Positions 1 through 8,311 of a stretch of 64,000 nucleotides of DNA are shown piece by piece. The notes under the pieces are model-generated. The model was not told the origin of the DNA and did no database searches. It saw nothing but the letters and a program-made list of their open reading frames with translations. The DNA is from Hymenobacter terrestris. Lineage in GTDB: Bacteria > Bacteroidota > Bacteroidia > Cytophagales > Hymenobacteraceae. The translations under genes were made by a program, and so were the position numbers. Position 1 is the first letter of the stretch. Each line of letters starts with the position of its first letter. The DNA lies in contig NZ_JABKAV010000001.1 of NCBI RefSeq assembly GCF_013377905.1, forward strand, positions 147,254 through 211,253, read 5' to 3'.

Positions 1-1
1 G

Positions 2-40
2 GGCAACGAAGCAGAACTGGGCAAAGATACGCAGTGCTAG
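2..40 (+). CDS. C-terminal tail of a gene entering from the left edge
   Basis: Frame 2 stays open from the first base and ends at a TAG (38-40), giving the tail GNEAELGKDTQC. A strong hairpin terminator follows 21 bases later, which fits the end of a plus-strand gene. Only 12 residues are visible, so no family can be named, and the reading frame could be chance. Confidence 0.35.
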   Translation, partial: GNEAELGKDTQC

Positions 41-61
41 CCGCCCCCTGCCGTAAACGCC

Positions 62-99
62 GAAAGCCGTTGCTGCCAGCATAGGCAGCAACGGCTTTC
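62..99 (+). terminator. Hairpin terminator
   Basis: A 16-bp perfect stem (62-77 with 84-99) closes over a 6-base loop. It lies just after the partial left-edge frame. There is no long T-tract, so it may act as a stabilising 3' hairpin as much as an intrinsic terminator. Confidence 0.6.
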
Positions 100-138
100 A
101 GTTCGACAATTAACTCCATTTGCGAAATGGTTTGCAGG

Positions 139-179
139 AACGAGGTAGGGGCGGGGCTTGCCCCCGCCCCTACCTCGTT
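139..179. repeat. GC-rich GTAGGGGCGGGGC palindromic repeat, short copy
   Basis: An 18-bp perfect inverted repeat (139-156 with 162-179) over a 5-base loop. Its core GTAGGGGCGGGGCTTG is shared with elements at 2267, 23481, 50660 and, in damaged form, 51695 and 57280. This copy has lost the middle spacer and sits just beyond the stop codon of the exporter gene at 203, where it could end transcription. Confidence 0.75.
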
Positions 180-202
180 CTTCGCAACGACAAAGCTTCT
201 GC

Positions 203-1195
203 CTACAGTTTCACAATAACATATAACGATGCTGCCGAAATGACTATCCACAACAGCACCCCGAGCCCGAACGGCCGCGGCCCCACGGACTTGATAGTTT
301 TAAACGATAGGCCCGCACCGATAAAAAACAGCGTTACCACCAAGCCTAGGCGGGCCAACTGCACCAGCCAAGGGCCCACGACGTGCGTGGCGGGCACGTA
401 GGTATTCAGCAGCATCGCCCCAATGAAGCCCAGAATAAACCAGGGCAGCTTCACCTTCACATCTTTCTGCTTGAAAAAATACGCCGTGCCCAGCGCTACC
501 GGGATAATCCAGAGGGCCCGCGCCAGCTTCACGGTAGTGGCCACGCCCAATGCCTCGGAGCCGTAAGCCGACGCCGCGCCCACTACCGACGAGGTATCGT
601 GGATGGCAATGGCGCACCACAGGCCGAATTGCTGCTGCGACATGGCCAGCGCGTGACCGATGGGCGGGAAGGCAAACAGCGCCACCGCGTTGAGCACGAA
701 CACCGTGCCCAGTGCCACCGACATTTCTTCATCCTTGGCCCCCACTACCGGCCCTACCGCGGCAATGGCCGAGCCCCCACAAATGGCCGTGCCGCATGAA
801 ATCAGGTGGGTGACTACCCGGCCCAGCTTCAGCCACCGGCCCGCAAAGTAGCCCAGCACCAACGTTCCGGAAATGGAGGCTATGGTAAACAAGAGGCCTT
901 CACGGCCAGCCTGCACTGCGGCGTGGGCGTTCAGCCCAAAGCCCAGCCCGATAACCGAGAACTGCAGCAGCTTGGCGGTGTACCTTTTGGTGAAAGCCGG
1001 AAAGGGGTTGCCCACCGTTTGGGCCAGCACCAACCCCAGTGCCAGCGCCAGCGGCGGCGAGGCCCAGGGCGTGAGGCAGAACACTAACAGCAGCCCGAAC
1101 ACCGCTTTGGGCAGTAAACTGGTATGGGTTCCGGGGCCACCCGAGCCTGATACAGGAACTGCCGTTTCAGGCTTGGTAAGCAGGGCTTGGGGCAT
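203..1195 (-). CDS. YeiH-family putative sulfate exporter (membrane protein)
   Basis: A 330-residue integral membrane protein of the YeiH/UPF0324 family, usually annotated as a putative sulfate or sulfonate exporter. Hydrophobic segments follow one another from about residue 28 to the end, consistent with roughly 10 helices. The conserved stretches ISCGTAICGGSAIAA and AIAIHDTSSVVGAASAYG, typical of the family, are present mid-protein. Length matches the family. It lies 109 bases downstream of a LysR regulator on the same strand, the same pairing as yeiE-yeiH in enterobacteria. The transported substrate is inferred from annotation custom and is weakly established. A -7-like box sits 26 bases upstream of the start. 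Confidence 0.88.
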   Translation of the reverse strand: MPQALLTKPETAVPVSGSGGPGTHTSLLPKAVFGLLLVFCLTPWASPPLALALGLVLAQTVGNPFPAFTKRYTAKLLQFSVIGLGFGLNAHAAVQAGREGLLFTIASISGTLVLGYFAGRWLKLGRVVTHLISCGTAICGGSAIAAVGPVVGAKDEEMSVALGTVFVLNAVALFAFPPIGHALAMSQQQFGLWCAIAIHDTSSVVGAASAYGSEALGVATTVKLARALWIIPVALGTAYFFKQKDVKVKLPWFILGFIGAMLLNTYVPATHVVGPWLVQLARLGLVVTLFFIGAGLSFKTIKSVGPRPFGLGVLLWIVISAASLYVIVKL

Positions 1196-1220
1196 TTTTG
1201 GAGTAGGGTGATGACCTATG

Positions 1221-1228
1221 CAAAGGTA
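1221..1228 (-). promoter_or_regulatory. TAnnTTTG -7 element before the exporter gene
   Basis: TACCTTTG on the minus strand, matching the -7 consensus of the primary Bacteroidota sigma factor, in the AT-rich 109-base gap between the LysR gene and the exporter. No convincing -33 TTG partner was found. A separate promoter would let the exporter be transcribed independently of its regulator. Confidence 0.45.
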
Positions 1229-1304
1229 CGTTTGCCCCTCTCCGTTCGATAATTTAATATAGTTATGAAGTATTACCTCAGGTTATAATACAGGCGAGTC
1301 AGCC

Positions 1305-2201
1305 CTATCCGTACTGCTGCCGGGCGTAGCGCCAGAACAACTCGGCGGGGCGGCTGAGGGGCTGGCCCTGCAACCATAGCGCCTCGAACTGCCGGGGCAG
1401 GTGCAGGCCGGCTATGGGCACCAACTCCAGCCGGCCCGCAGCCAGCTCCCGGGTCAGGGCCCGGCGCGACACGAAGCCCAGGGCTTCGGGGGCGGCTTCG
1501 AGGTAGGTTTTAATGGCCTCGGTATTATCGAAATAGAAAGCCACGCGCAGGTCGGCGAGCCGGATTTTCTGCTCGCGCAGAGCGAATTCGAGCACTTCGA
1601 GGGTGCCCGAACCCCGCTCGCGCAACACCAGCGGGTGAGCCAGGGCCTCGGCCAGTGGCAACGGCGCGGGCGGCGGCCCGGCAGTTGTGGCTCGGCGTAC
1701 GGCTACAAGTTCGTCGGCCAGCAGCGGCTCGTAGTGCAGGTCGCGGCTTTTGGCGCGGCCTTCCACAAAGCCCAGGTCGAGTTGGCCGGCCAGCAGGGCA
1801 CCGGCAATCTGCTCGGAGTTGGCATTAAGCAGCGTCAGCTCGATTTGTGGGTAGCGGGCCTGAAAACCGGGCAGCAGGGCCGGCAGCTCATACTGGGCCA
1901 GCGTAGTGCTGGCCCCCAGGCGCAGGCGGCCGGCGGCCTCACCGCGCAGGCCGCGCAGCTGCTCGGCTAATTGCTCGTGGCGGGCGGCTATGTCGTCGGC
2001 GTGGGCCAGCAGCAGCGCCCCGGCCGCCGTGAGGCTGATGCGGTTGCCGCGCCGCTCGAACAGCCGCTGCTGGTACGCAGACTCCAGCTCGCGCACGTGC
2101 TTGGTAACGGCCGGCTGGCTGATGTACAGGTCGCGCGCGGCCTTGGTAAAGCTCAAATGCCGGGCTACGGCCTGGAAAACCTGGAGGCGGAAATCGGGCA
2201 T
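1305..2201 (-). CDS. LysR-family transcriptional regulator
   Basis: A 298-residue LysR-type regulator. The N-terminal winged helix-turn-helix is clear (residues 1-60, FQAVARHLSFTKAARDLYIS then QPAVTKHVRELE), followed by the effector-binding domain (about 90-295). The ATG at 2201 is chosen because the protein then begins directly with the family's usual MPDFRLQVF. The open frame runs 70 codons further upstream, but that part is translated GC-rich repeat (residues GVGLVPVRH and RRGQAPALHR) and is not real. Position before the YeiH-type gene suggests it controls that exporter, as YeiE does beside yeiH. The effector is unknown; inferred from context to be a sulfur oxyanion or related anion. Confidence 0.9.
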   Translation of the reverse strand: MPDFRLQVFQAVARHLSFTKAARDLYISQPAVTKHVRELESAYQQRLFERRGNRISLTAAGALLLAHADDIAARHEQLAEQLRGLRGEAAGRLRLGASTTLAQYELPALLPGFQARYPQIELTLLNANSEQIAGALLAGQLDLGFVEGRAKSRDLHYEPLLADELVAVRRATTAGPPPAPLPLAEALAHPLVLRERGSGTLEVLEFALREQKIRLADLRVAFYFDNTEAIKTYLEAAPEALGFVSRRALTRELAAGRLELVPIAGLHLPRQFEALWLQGQPLSRPAELFWRYARQQYG

Positions 2202-2266
2202 GGCTGCAAGGTAGAATGATTGCCGAGACGTTACGCCGGGAGTCTTGGTGCTGAATCCAGAACGGT

Positions 2267-2351
2267 GTAGGGCCGGGGCTTGTCCCCTACGCCGTTGAAC
2301 GAAACCGTTTTGGTGGCCCGAATGGCGGACGGGGACAAGCCCCACCCCTAC
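2267..2351. repeat. GC-rich GTAGGG...CCCTAC repeat between divergent genes
   Basis: An 85-base element with GC-rich arms (GTAGGGCCGGGGCTTGTCCC on the left and its near complement ending CCCACCCCTAC on the right) and a central spacer containing AATGGCGGACGGGG. It fills the gap between the LysR gene and the S9 peptidase gene, which point away from each other. Near-identical elements occur at 23481 and 50660. It creates false N-terminal extensions on neighbouring open frames. Confidence 0.75.
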
Positions 2352-2400
2352 ACGTACCCGAGTCTTGATTATCTTGCCTGAAGTTCCACCCTCCAGCCTG

Positions 2401-4464
2401 ATGATGCACAAACCGATTATAACTGCCCTGCTCCTGCTGCCCTTGGCGGCCGCAGCCCAGAATACCTATACGCCCGAATTGCTGCTGAAACTCGGCCGCC
2501 TGGGCGAAATGCAGGTGTCGCCGGACCAGAAAACGGTGGCCTACACTGTCACGCGCTACTCGCTGACCGATAATAAGGGTCAGTCGGATATCTGGACGGT
2601 GGCGGCCGGCGGCGGCACTGCGCGGCAGCTCACCAACACGCCTACGAATTCCGAAAATACGCTCAATTGGCGGCCCGACGGCAAACTGACGTTTATGAGC
2701 GCCGAAGGTGGTTCTGACCAGCTGTACGTGATGAATGCCGACGGCTCGGGCAAGCAGCTGCTGAGTAGCTTCGGAGCCGATGAAGGGGTAGCCAACCTCA
2801 AGTACGCGCCTAAGGGCAACTTCATCCTCTATACTCAGGATGTAAAAACTGGTAAATCGGTGCAGGACTGGTACCCGGATTTGCCCAAGGCCGACGCCAA
2901 AATCATCGACGACCTGAACTACCGCCATTGGAGCAGCTGGGACGACTACAAAGTGTCGCACGTCTACTTCCAGCCCGTGGGCCCCGACGGCAAACCCGTA
3001 GGCAACAGCGGCAAGGACATCTTGGCCGGCGAGAAGTTCGACGCGCCGTTGCAGCCCTTCGGCGGCTCCGAGCAGCTGGCATTCTCGCCCGACGGCTACA
3101 GCCTGGCCTACACCTCGCGCAAGCTCACGGGCAAGGCCGAGGCCGAAAGCACCAACTCCGACATCTACCTCTACGACATCCGCACCGGCCAGACTTTGAA
3201 CCTGAGCGAGGGCCTGGGCGGTTACGACACCGAGCCAGTCTTTTCGCCCGACGGCTCGCAGGTGGCCTGGCTGAGCATGGCCACGCCTGGTTTTGAGGCC
3301 GACCGCAACGGTATTGTGGTGTATGATTTCAAGACCAAGAAGCGCCAGGATGTAACGACCGGTTCGGAGCAGACGGCCGGCAACGTGCGCTGGAGCCCCG
3401 ACGGCAAAAGCATCTACTTCGCCAGCGCGCTAGCCGGTACCCAGCAGATTTTCATGGTGCCCGCGAAAGGCGGCAAGGTGAAACAACTCACGAAGGGCGC
3501 GTTCAACTACAACGGCTTCGAGCTGGCGGGCAAGGACGCGGTTATCGTGAACAAAACCACCCAGGCCAGCCCCGCCGACTTGGTGCGCGTGGACCTGAAA
3601 TCGGGCCGCGAAACGGTGCTCACCAACATCAATCAAACCGAGCTGGCGGGCGTGAAAACCGGCAAGCTGGAGTCGCGGATGGTGACGACCACCGACGGCA
3701 AGCAGATGCAGGTGTACGTGACCTTCCCGCCCGATTTCGACCCAGCTAAGAAGTACCCGACGCTGCTCTACTGCCAGGGCGGCCCCCAGAGCCCGATTTC
3801 GCAGAGCTTCTCGTACCGCTGGAATTTTCAGCTGATGGCGGCCCAGGGCTACATTGTGGTGGCGCCCAACCGCCGCGGCCTGCCCGGCTTCGGCACCGAG
3901 TGGAACAACAGCATCTCGGGCGACTGGGGCGGCCAGCCCATCCGCGACTACCTCTCGGCCATTGACGCGGTAAGTCAGGAATCGTATGTGGATAAGGACC
4001 GGCGCGGCTGCGTAGGCGCCAGCTACGGCGGCTACTCGGTGTACCAGCTGGCCGGCAAGCATGAGGGTCGCTTCAAAACGTTTATTGCCCACGCCGGCCT
4101 CTACAACCTCACCAGCTGGTACCCGAGCACCGAGGAAATGTTCTTCGCCAAGCACGACATTGGCGGTGCGCCCTGGGAAACGCCGCTCAACAAGAGCTAC
4201 ACCGAGTTCAACCCCCAGCAGTTCGCCCAAAACTGGGATACGCCCATCCTGGTCATCCACGGCGCCAAGGACTTCCGGGTGCCCGAGGGCCAGGGTATGG
4301 AAGCTTTCGGCACGGCCCAGCTGCGGGGTATTCCGAGCCGTTTCCTGTACTTCCCCAACGAAGGCCACTGGATTCAGAAGCCCCAGAACGCGGTGCTCTG
4401 GAATCGGGTATTTTTTGAGTGGCTGGGCCGCACGCTGAAGCCCGAGGGCCAGGCGCAACGGTAG
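2401..4464 (+). CDS. S9 family serine peptidase (prolyl oligopeptidase type), secreted
   Basis: A 687-residue exported peptidase. A signal peptide (about residues 1-19, ending AAAAQ) leads into a beta-propeller region with WD40-like SPDG repeats (about 35-400) and a C-terminal alpha/beta hydrolase domain (about 430-680). The catalytic triad is visible: Ser541 in GASYGGYS, Asp624 in HGAKDFRVP, His656 in NEGHW. The architecture is that of dipeptidyl or acylaminoacyl peptidases of family S9, which release short peptides from oligopeptides; location is probably periplasmic. The ATG at 2401 is followed by a second ATG at 2404; either could be used. The frame upstream belongs to the GC-rich repeat region. 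A terminator follows at once. Confidence 0.92.
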   Translation: MMHKPIITALLLLPLAAAAQNTYTPELLLKLGRLGEMQVSPDQKTVAYTVTRYSLTDNKGQSDIWTVAAGGGTARQLTNTPTNSENTLNWRPDGKLTFMSAEGGSDQLYVMNADGSGKQLLSSFGADEGVANLKYAPKGNFILYTQDVKTGKSVQDWYPDLPKADAKIIDDLNYRHWSSWDDYKVSHVYFQPVGPDGKPVGNSGKDILAGEKFDAPLQPFGGSEQLAFSPDGYSLAYTSRKLTGKAEAESTNSDIYLYDIRTGQTLNLSEGLGGYDTEPVFSPDGSQVAWLSMATPGFEADRNGIVVYDFKTKKRQDVTTGSEQTAGNVRWSPDGKSIYFASALAGTQQIFMVPAKGGKVKQLTKGAFNYNGFELAGKDAVIVNKTTQASPADLVRVDLKSGRETVLTNINQTELAGVKTGKLESRMVTTTDGKQMQVYVTFPPDFDPAKKYPTLLYCQGGPQSPISQSFSYRWNFQLMAAQGYIVVAPNRRGLPGFGTEWNNSISGDWGGQPIRDYLSAIDAVSQESYVDKDRRGCVGASYGGYSVYQLAGKHEGRFKTFIAHAGLYNLTSWYPSTEEMFFAKHDIGGAPWETPLNKSYTEFNPQQFAQNWDTPILVIHGAKDFRVPEGQGMEAFGTAQLRGIPSRFLYFPNEGHWIQKPQNAVLWNRVFFEWLGRTLKPEGQAQR

Positions 4465-4487
4465 GTTACCAGTTGCCGATTAACAGG

Positions 4488-4524
4488 AAGCCCGCCGACG
4501 CTGATGTGTCGGCGGGCTTTTTTT
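4488..4524 (+). terminator. Intrinsic terminator after the S9 peptidase gene
   Basis: A 12-bp stem (4488-4499 with 4508-4519) with an 8-base loop, running into eight T residues (4517-4524). This is the most classical rho-independent terminator in the window. Confidence 0.85.
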
Positions 4525-4626
4525 CGGCTTATTCGGAAGTACCGGCACTATTAGCGGTTGACAGCGTTGGGCAAGGCAACCCGGGGGCTGTATCTTGGTC
4601 CCTGGTTTCCGAATCATTTTTACCGC

Positions 4627-7191
4627 ATGAAACAACTCGTACTTCTTCTGACCCTGCTGACCGGGGCCCTCAGCCTCCGCGCCACCCCGCTCACGTTTCG
4701 GGTCGATATGCGCCAGCAGACCGTTCCGGCCACCGGGGTGCACGTGGCGGGCACCTTCCAAAGAGCCGCCGGGTACGCCGCCGACTGGGACCCGGCCACC
4801 ACGGCCCTCACCGACCCCGACGGGGATAAAGTGTACGAGTTGACGGTGAACGTACCGGCCGGCACCTACCGCTACAAATTCATTAATGGCAACGGCTGGG
4901 ATGGGGCCGAGCCCGTGCCGGCCACCTGCGGCCAGGACGACGGCGGCGGCAACTACAACCGCATGGTGACGGTGGGCTCCTCGGCCCTGCGCCTGCCGGC
5001 TATTGCCTTCAACGGCTGCGCCACCCGGCTGCGCTTCGTGGTGAACATGCAGGGCCAGACGGTTTCGGCCGCCGGAATCCACGTGGCCGGCAACTTCCAG
5101 GCCCTGGCCGGCTATGCCACCGACTGGGACCCGGCCGCCACCAAGCTCACCGACGACAACGCCGATGGCGTGTACGAGGCCGAAGTACAGCTGCCCGCCC
5201 CGGGCCGCTTCCAGTACAAGTTCATTAATGGCGACACCTGGGCCGGGGCCGAAATCGTGCCGGCTGACTGCGGCCAGGATGACGGCAGCGGCAACCGCAA
5301 CCGCACCGCCGAGGCCCTCCAGGATGCCAACTTGGTCGGGCCAGTGTGCTTCAGCAGCTGCGCCAGCTGCGGGGCTTCGCCCACCAACTATACCACCCAC
5401 TGGTGGAACGACGCGGTGTTTTACGAGGTGTTCGTGCGCAGCTTCTACGACAGCAACGGCGACGGCAAGGGCGACTTCAAGGGCCTGATGCAAAAGCTCG
5501 ACTACCTCAACGACGGCGACCCGGCCACCACCACCGACCTGGGCGTAACGGCCCTGTGGCTGATGCCCATGATGGAGTCCCCGAGCTACCATGGCTACGA
5601 CGTGACCAACTACCAGGCCACCGAGCCCGACTACGGCACCATGGCCGAGTTCGAGGCGTTCATGGCCGCCGCCCACGCCCGGGGCATCAAGGTAATTATT
5701 GACCTGGTGCTGAATCATTCTTCCGAGCAGCACCCCTGGTTTACGCAATCGGCCAGCAGCGCCACCAGCCCCTACCGCGACTGGTACCGGTGGTCGGCTA
5801 CCAACCCGGGCTACTCGGGGCCCTGGGGCCAGCCAACGGTGTGGCACCCGCGCAACGGCAGCTACTACTACGGCATTTTCTGGAGCGGCATGCCCGACCT
5901 GAACTGGAACAACCCCGATCTGAAAAAGACCATGTGGGATGCCACCCGCTTCTGGCTGAACAAGGGCGTGGACGGCTACCGCCTCGACGCCGTAAAATAC
6001 CTTGATGAGAACGGCCTGACGCTGGAAGACACCCCCGCCACCCTCGACCTGCTTCACGAGTTCAACGGCGTGGTGAAGCAGGCCAACGCCAACGCCTTTA
6101 CCGTGGGCGAGGCCTGGTCGAAAACCCCGGCCGTGCTGCCCTACGTGACCAACAACCGGCTGGACGTCTGCTTTGAATTTGATCTGGCTGAAGCCATTGT
6201 GAATGGGGTAAGCTCGGGCAGTGCGGCCGGGCTGCGCAGTCAGCTGCAATTGGTTGATGCCACCTACCCCAAGCTCCAGTACGCCACCTTCCTCACCAAC
6301 CACGACCAGAACCGGGTGCTGGGCCAGCTCGGCGGCAACTTGGCCCGCATGAAGCAGGCGGCGGCCCTCTACCTCTCCATGCCCTGCGTGCCTTTTCTGT
6401 ACTACGGCGAGGAAGTGGGCCTGCTCGGCAGCGGGGCCGATGAGGAAAAACGCAAACCCATGCAGTGGACGGCCGGGACCAACGCCGGTTTCAGCACCGG
6501 CACGCCCTGGCGCAGCCTCAACAGCAACTACGCCCAGTTCAACGTGGCTACCCAGGCCGCCGACCCGGCTTCGCTGCTCAACCATTATAAGAAGCTGATT
6601 GCCCTGCGTACCACCCACGAAACCCTGCGCAAGGGCTACCTGCTGCCCGTAACTACCACCGGCACCAGCCTGCTGAGCTACGCCCGCGTGTACGGCACGG
6701 AGGCCGTTGTAGTAGCCGCCAACCTGGGTAGCAGTACCATCAGTCAGCCGAAGTTCATGCTCCCGCTCTCGTCGTTATCGGCGGGCAGCTACCGGGTTAC
6801 GGAGCTTTACTCGGGCCAGACTGTTGGCACGCTCACCCTTGATGCCCAAGGCGGTTTCAGCAACTGGCAACCTAGCACCACGCTGGGCGCCAACGAAACC
6901 TGGCTGCTGCGCCTCACGCCCCAGACCGTTACCAGCACCCAGACGGCCCGGCAGCTTTCGGCCCAGCTCTACCCCAACCCTGCCCGCCAGCAGGCCCAGG
7001 TGGTGGTAGCCGATCCGGCCGGCCGCAGCACCGTTACCGTGTTCGACCTGCGCGGCCAGCTCCGCCAGCAGGCCACCTTCAGCGGCCCCCGCTACCAGCT
7101 TGACACCAGCCTATGGCCCGCCGGCACCTACCTGGTACGGGTGCAGTCCGGCAAACGCACCACGGTGCAGCGGCTGGTAGTGGTGCAGTAG
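4627..7191 (+). CDS. Secreted GH13 alpha-amylase with tandem N-terminal modules and T9SS sorting domain
   Basis: An 854-residue secreted starch-degrading enzyme. Order: signal peptide (1-20, [19 protein letters not shown]), two mutually similar beta-sandwich modules (about 22-118 and 133-235, each with VHVAGTFQ or IHVAGNFQ, then YKFINGN or YKFINGD and CGQDDG), a short Cys-rich linker, the GH13 barrel (about 260-700) and a T9SS type A sorting domain (about 780-854, [14 protein letters not shown] onward). Catalytic residues: nucleophile Asp454 in GYRLDAVKY, acid/base Glu495 in VGEAW, Asp560 in NHDQNR. The tandem modules resemble starch-binding or E-set domains; exact family not certain. The ATG at 4627 gives a clean signal peptide; the open frame 69 bases upstream has none. 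The sorting domain predicts export and cell-surface attachment or release. Confidence 0.92.
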   Translation: MKQLVLLLTLLTGALSLRATPLTFRVDMRQQTVPATGVHVAGTFQRAAGYAADWDPATTALTDPDGDKVYELTVNVPAGTYRYKFINGNGWDGAEPVPATCGQDDGGGNYNRMVTVGSSALRLPAIAFNGCATRLRFVVNMQGQTVSAAGIHVAGNFQALAGYATDWDPAATKLTDDNADGVYEAEVQLPAPGRFQYKFINGDTWAGAEIVPADCGQDDGSGNRNRTAEALQDANLVGPVCFSSCASCGASPTNYTTHWWNDAVFYEVFVRSFYDSNGDGKGDFKGLMQKLDYLNDGDPATTTDLGVTALWLMPMMESPSYHGYDVTNYQATEPDYGTMAEFEAFMAAAHARGIKVIIDLVLNHSSEQHPWFTQSASSATSPYRDWYRWSATNPGYSGPWGQPTVWHPRNGSYYYGIFWSGMPDLNWNNPDLKKTMWDATRFWLNKGVDGYRLDAVKYLDENGLTLEDTPATLDLLHEFNGVVKQANANAFTVGEAWSKTPAVLPYVTNNRLDVCFEFDLAEAIVNGVSSGSAAGLRSQLQLVDATYPKLQYATFLTNHDQNRVLGQLGGNLARMKQAAALYLSMPCVPFLYYGEEVGLLGSGADEEKRKPMQWTAGTNAGFSTGTPWRSLNSNYAQFNVATQAADPASLLNHYKKLIALRTTHETLRKGYLLPVTTTGTSLLSYARVYGTEAVVVAANLGSSTISQPKFMLPLSSLSAGSYRVTELYSGQTVGTLTLDAQGGFSNWQPSTTLGANETWLLRLTPQTVTSTQTARQLSAQLYPNPARQQAQVVVADPAGRSTVTVFDLRGQLRQQATFSGPRYQLDTSLWPAGTYLVRVQSGKRTTVQRLVVVQ

Positions 7192-7338
7192 GCTGCTCGC
7201 CCGCCGCTTTGGTTGCAGAATAGTAAGCGTGGTCATCTGACCGTAGCTAGCTGAACTGCCGTCCACTAAAGCCCGGGGGAGCAAACGCAACGGGAGGCTT
7301 CTCGTGCTAAAACCACGATAGGTGCTATTGAATAAACC

Positions 7339-7378
7339 AAAAGCGCCACCCCATGAATTATCATGGGGTGGCGCTTTT
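7339..7378. terminator. Bidirectional hairpin terminator
   Basis: An 18-bp perfect stem (7339-7356 with 7361-7378) over the loop ATTA, flanked by A4 and T4 so that it works on both strands. It separates the amylase gene (plus) from the fasciclin gene (minus), which converge on it. The rest of the 292-base gap shows no gene. Confidence 0.85.
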
Positions 7379-7483
7379 ATGTTGCTGTTTGATTAAGGAA
7401 ACGATTGTAACCGTTCTCGGGCCGAACGCTACGCTACTCAATAAAGCAGGCAGTTAAAGCCCTCTGTTCAGCAACTGGGAAAT

Positions 7484-8092
7484 CTACTGGGGCATCAACA
7501 CCTGATTGATTACGTGGGTTACGCCGTTGCTCGACTTTACGTCGGCTTTCACGACAGTAGCGCCGTTAATCATCACGGTACCACCGCTGATGGTCACTTT
7601 CAGCTTCTTGCCATCAACCGTAGTAACTTCCTGGCCATCGGTGAGGTCGGCGGCCATTACGCTGCCGGGCACTACGTGGTAGGTCAGGATGCCAGCCAAC
7701 TTCTCTTTGTTTTCTGGCTTCAGCAGGTCGTCGAGCGCGCCGGCGGGCAGGGCGTCAAACGCTTCGTTGGTGGGGGCAAATACCGTGAACGGACCACCGC
7801 TGGTAGCCTTGTCGGCGAGGCCGGAGGCTTTGAGGGCAGCGGTAAGGGTGCTCATTTGCGGTACACCCATGGCATTTTCAGCCAGGTTTTTTCCGCTCGT
7901 GTCATCCATGCCCATATCTGCGCCATCCGTCGCAACTGGAGCAGTAGCCATATCCGTAGTTGCCATGTCCGTGCTGTCGGTAGCGGCAGTGTCCGTAGTA
8001 TTGGAACAGCTTACGCTGCCAAATGCCAGGGATGAGGCAATGAATACAGTGGCCAGGGTGCGGAACGGGAGGTTTGTGGTTGTCATCTTCAT
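7484..8092 (-). CDS. Fasciclin (FAS1) domain lipoprotein
   Basis: A 202-residue exported protein. N-terminal signal sequence (residues 1-29) ends at a cysteine in FGSVSCSN, a plausible though weak lipobox. A low-complexity Thr/Asp/Ala/Met linker follows (about 30-68), then one FAS1 domain (about 75-202) with typical FTVFAPTNEAFD, YHVVPG and HVINQVLMP motifs. FAS1 domains mediate adhesion to proteins or polysaccharides; in this phylum such lipoproteins are common and their roles are mostly unknown. Start ATG at 8092; a second ATG two codons later is possible. The upstream region is AT-rich and holds a candidate promoter and palindrome. Confidence 0.88.
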   Translation of the reverse strand: MKMTTTNLPFRTLATVFIASSLAFGSVSCSNTTDTAATDSTDMATTDMATAPVATDGADMGMDDTSGKNLAENAMGVPQMSTLTAALKASGLADKATSGGPFTVFAPTNEAFDALPAGALDDLLKPENKEKLAGILTYHVVPGSVMAADLTDGQEVTTVDGKKLKVTISGGTVMINGATVVKADVKSSNGVTHVINQVLMPQ

Positions 8093-8128
8093 GAAGAAAG
8101 GGGCTAAGGTTTTGGTTTATAAGGTTTA

Positions 8129-8157
8129 CAAACTTGACACTGAACATATTGTTCAAA
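8129..8157 (-). promoter_or_regulatory. Candidate promoter with a palindromic operator-like site upstream of the fasciclin gene
   Basis: On the minus strand a TTTG (8157-8154) is followed 17 bases later by CAAGTTTG (8136-8129), an imperfect match to the -33/-7 pair. Between and overlapping them lies a perfect palindrome TGAACA-N3-TGTTCA (8141-8155). A 6-6 palindrome centred between promoter elements is the usual place for a dimeric repressor. The regulator is unknown and the match may be chance. Confidence 0.35.
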
Positions 8158-8311
8158 AGTTTAGCTATTCCGTAGTTTGCTGACATAAACACTCCTTAAA
8201 AAAGTGCAACAACCCAAGGCGAGCCGGCACCGAAAGAGTTTATTTCAGCTAGCCGGCTGTTGCAACACCTGATAACAGACGTCCTTTTTCAATTCAATAC
8301 ATCTCGCATCT

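Noticed and set aside
2202..2411. N-terminal extension of the LysR gene
   Set aside because: The extra codons are translated GC-rich repeat; LysR proteins begin right at the helix-turn-helix.
4480..6618. 712-codon open frame antisense to the amylase gene
   Set aside because: A shadow of GC-rich third positions opposite a gene with clear GH13 motifs; the translated sequence is low-complexity Gly/Val/His and matches nothing.
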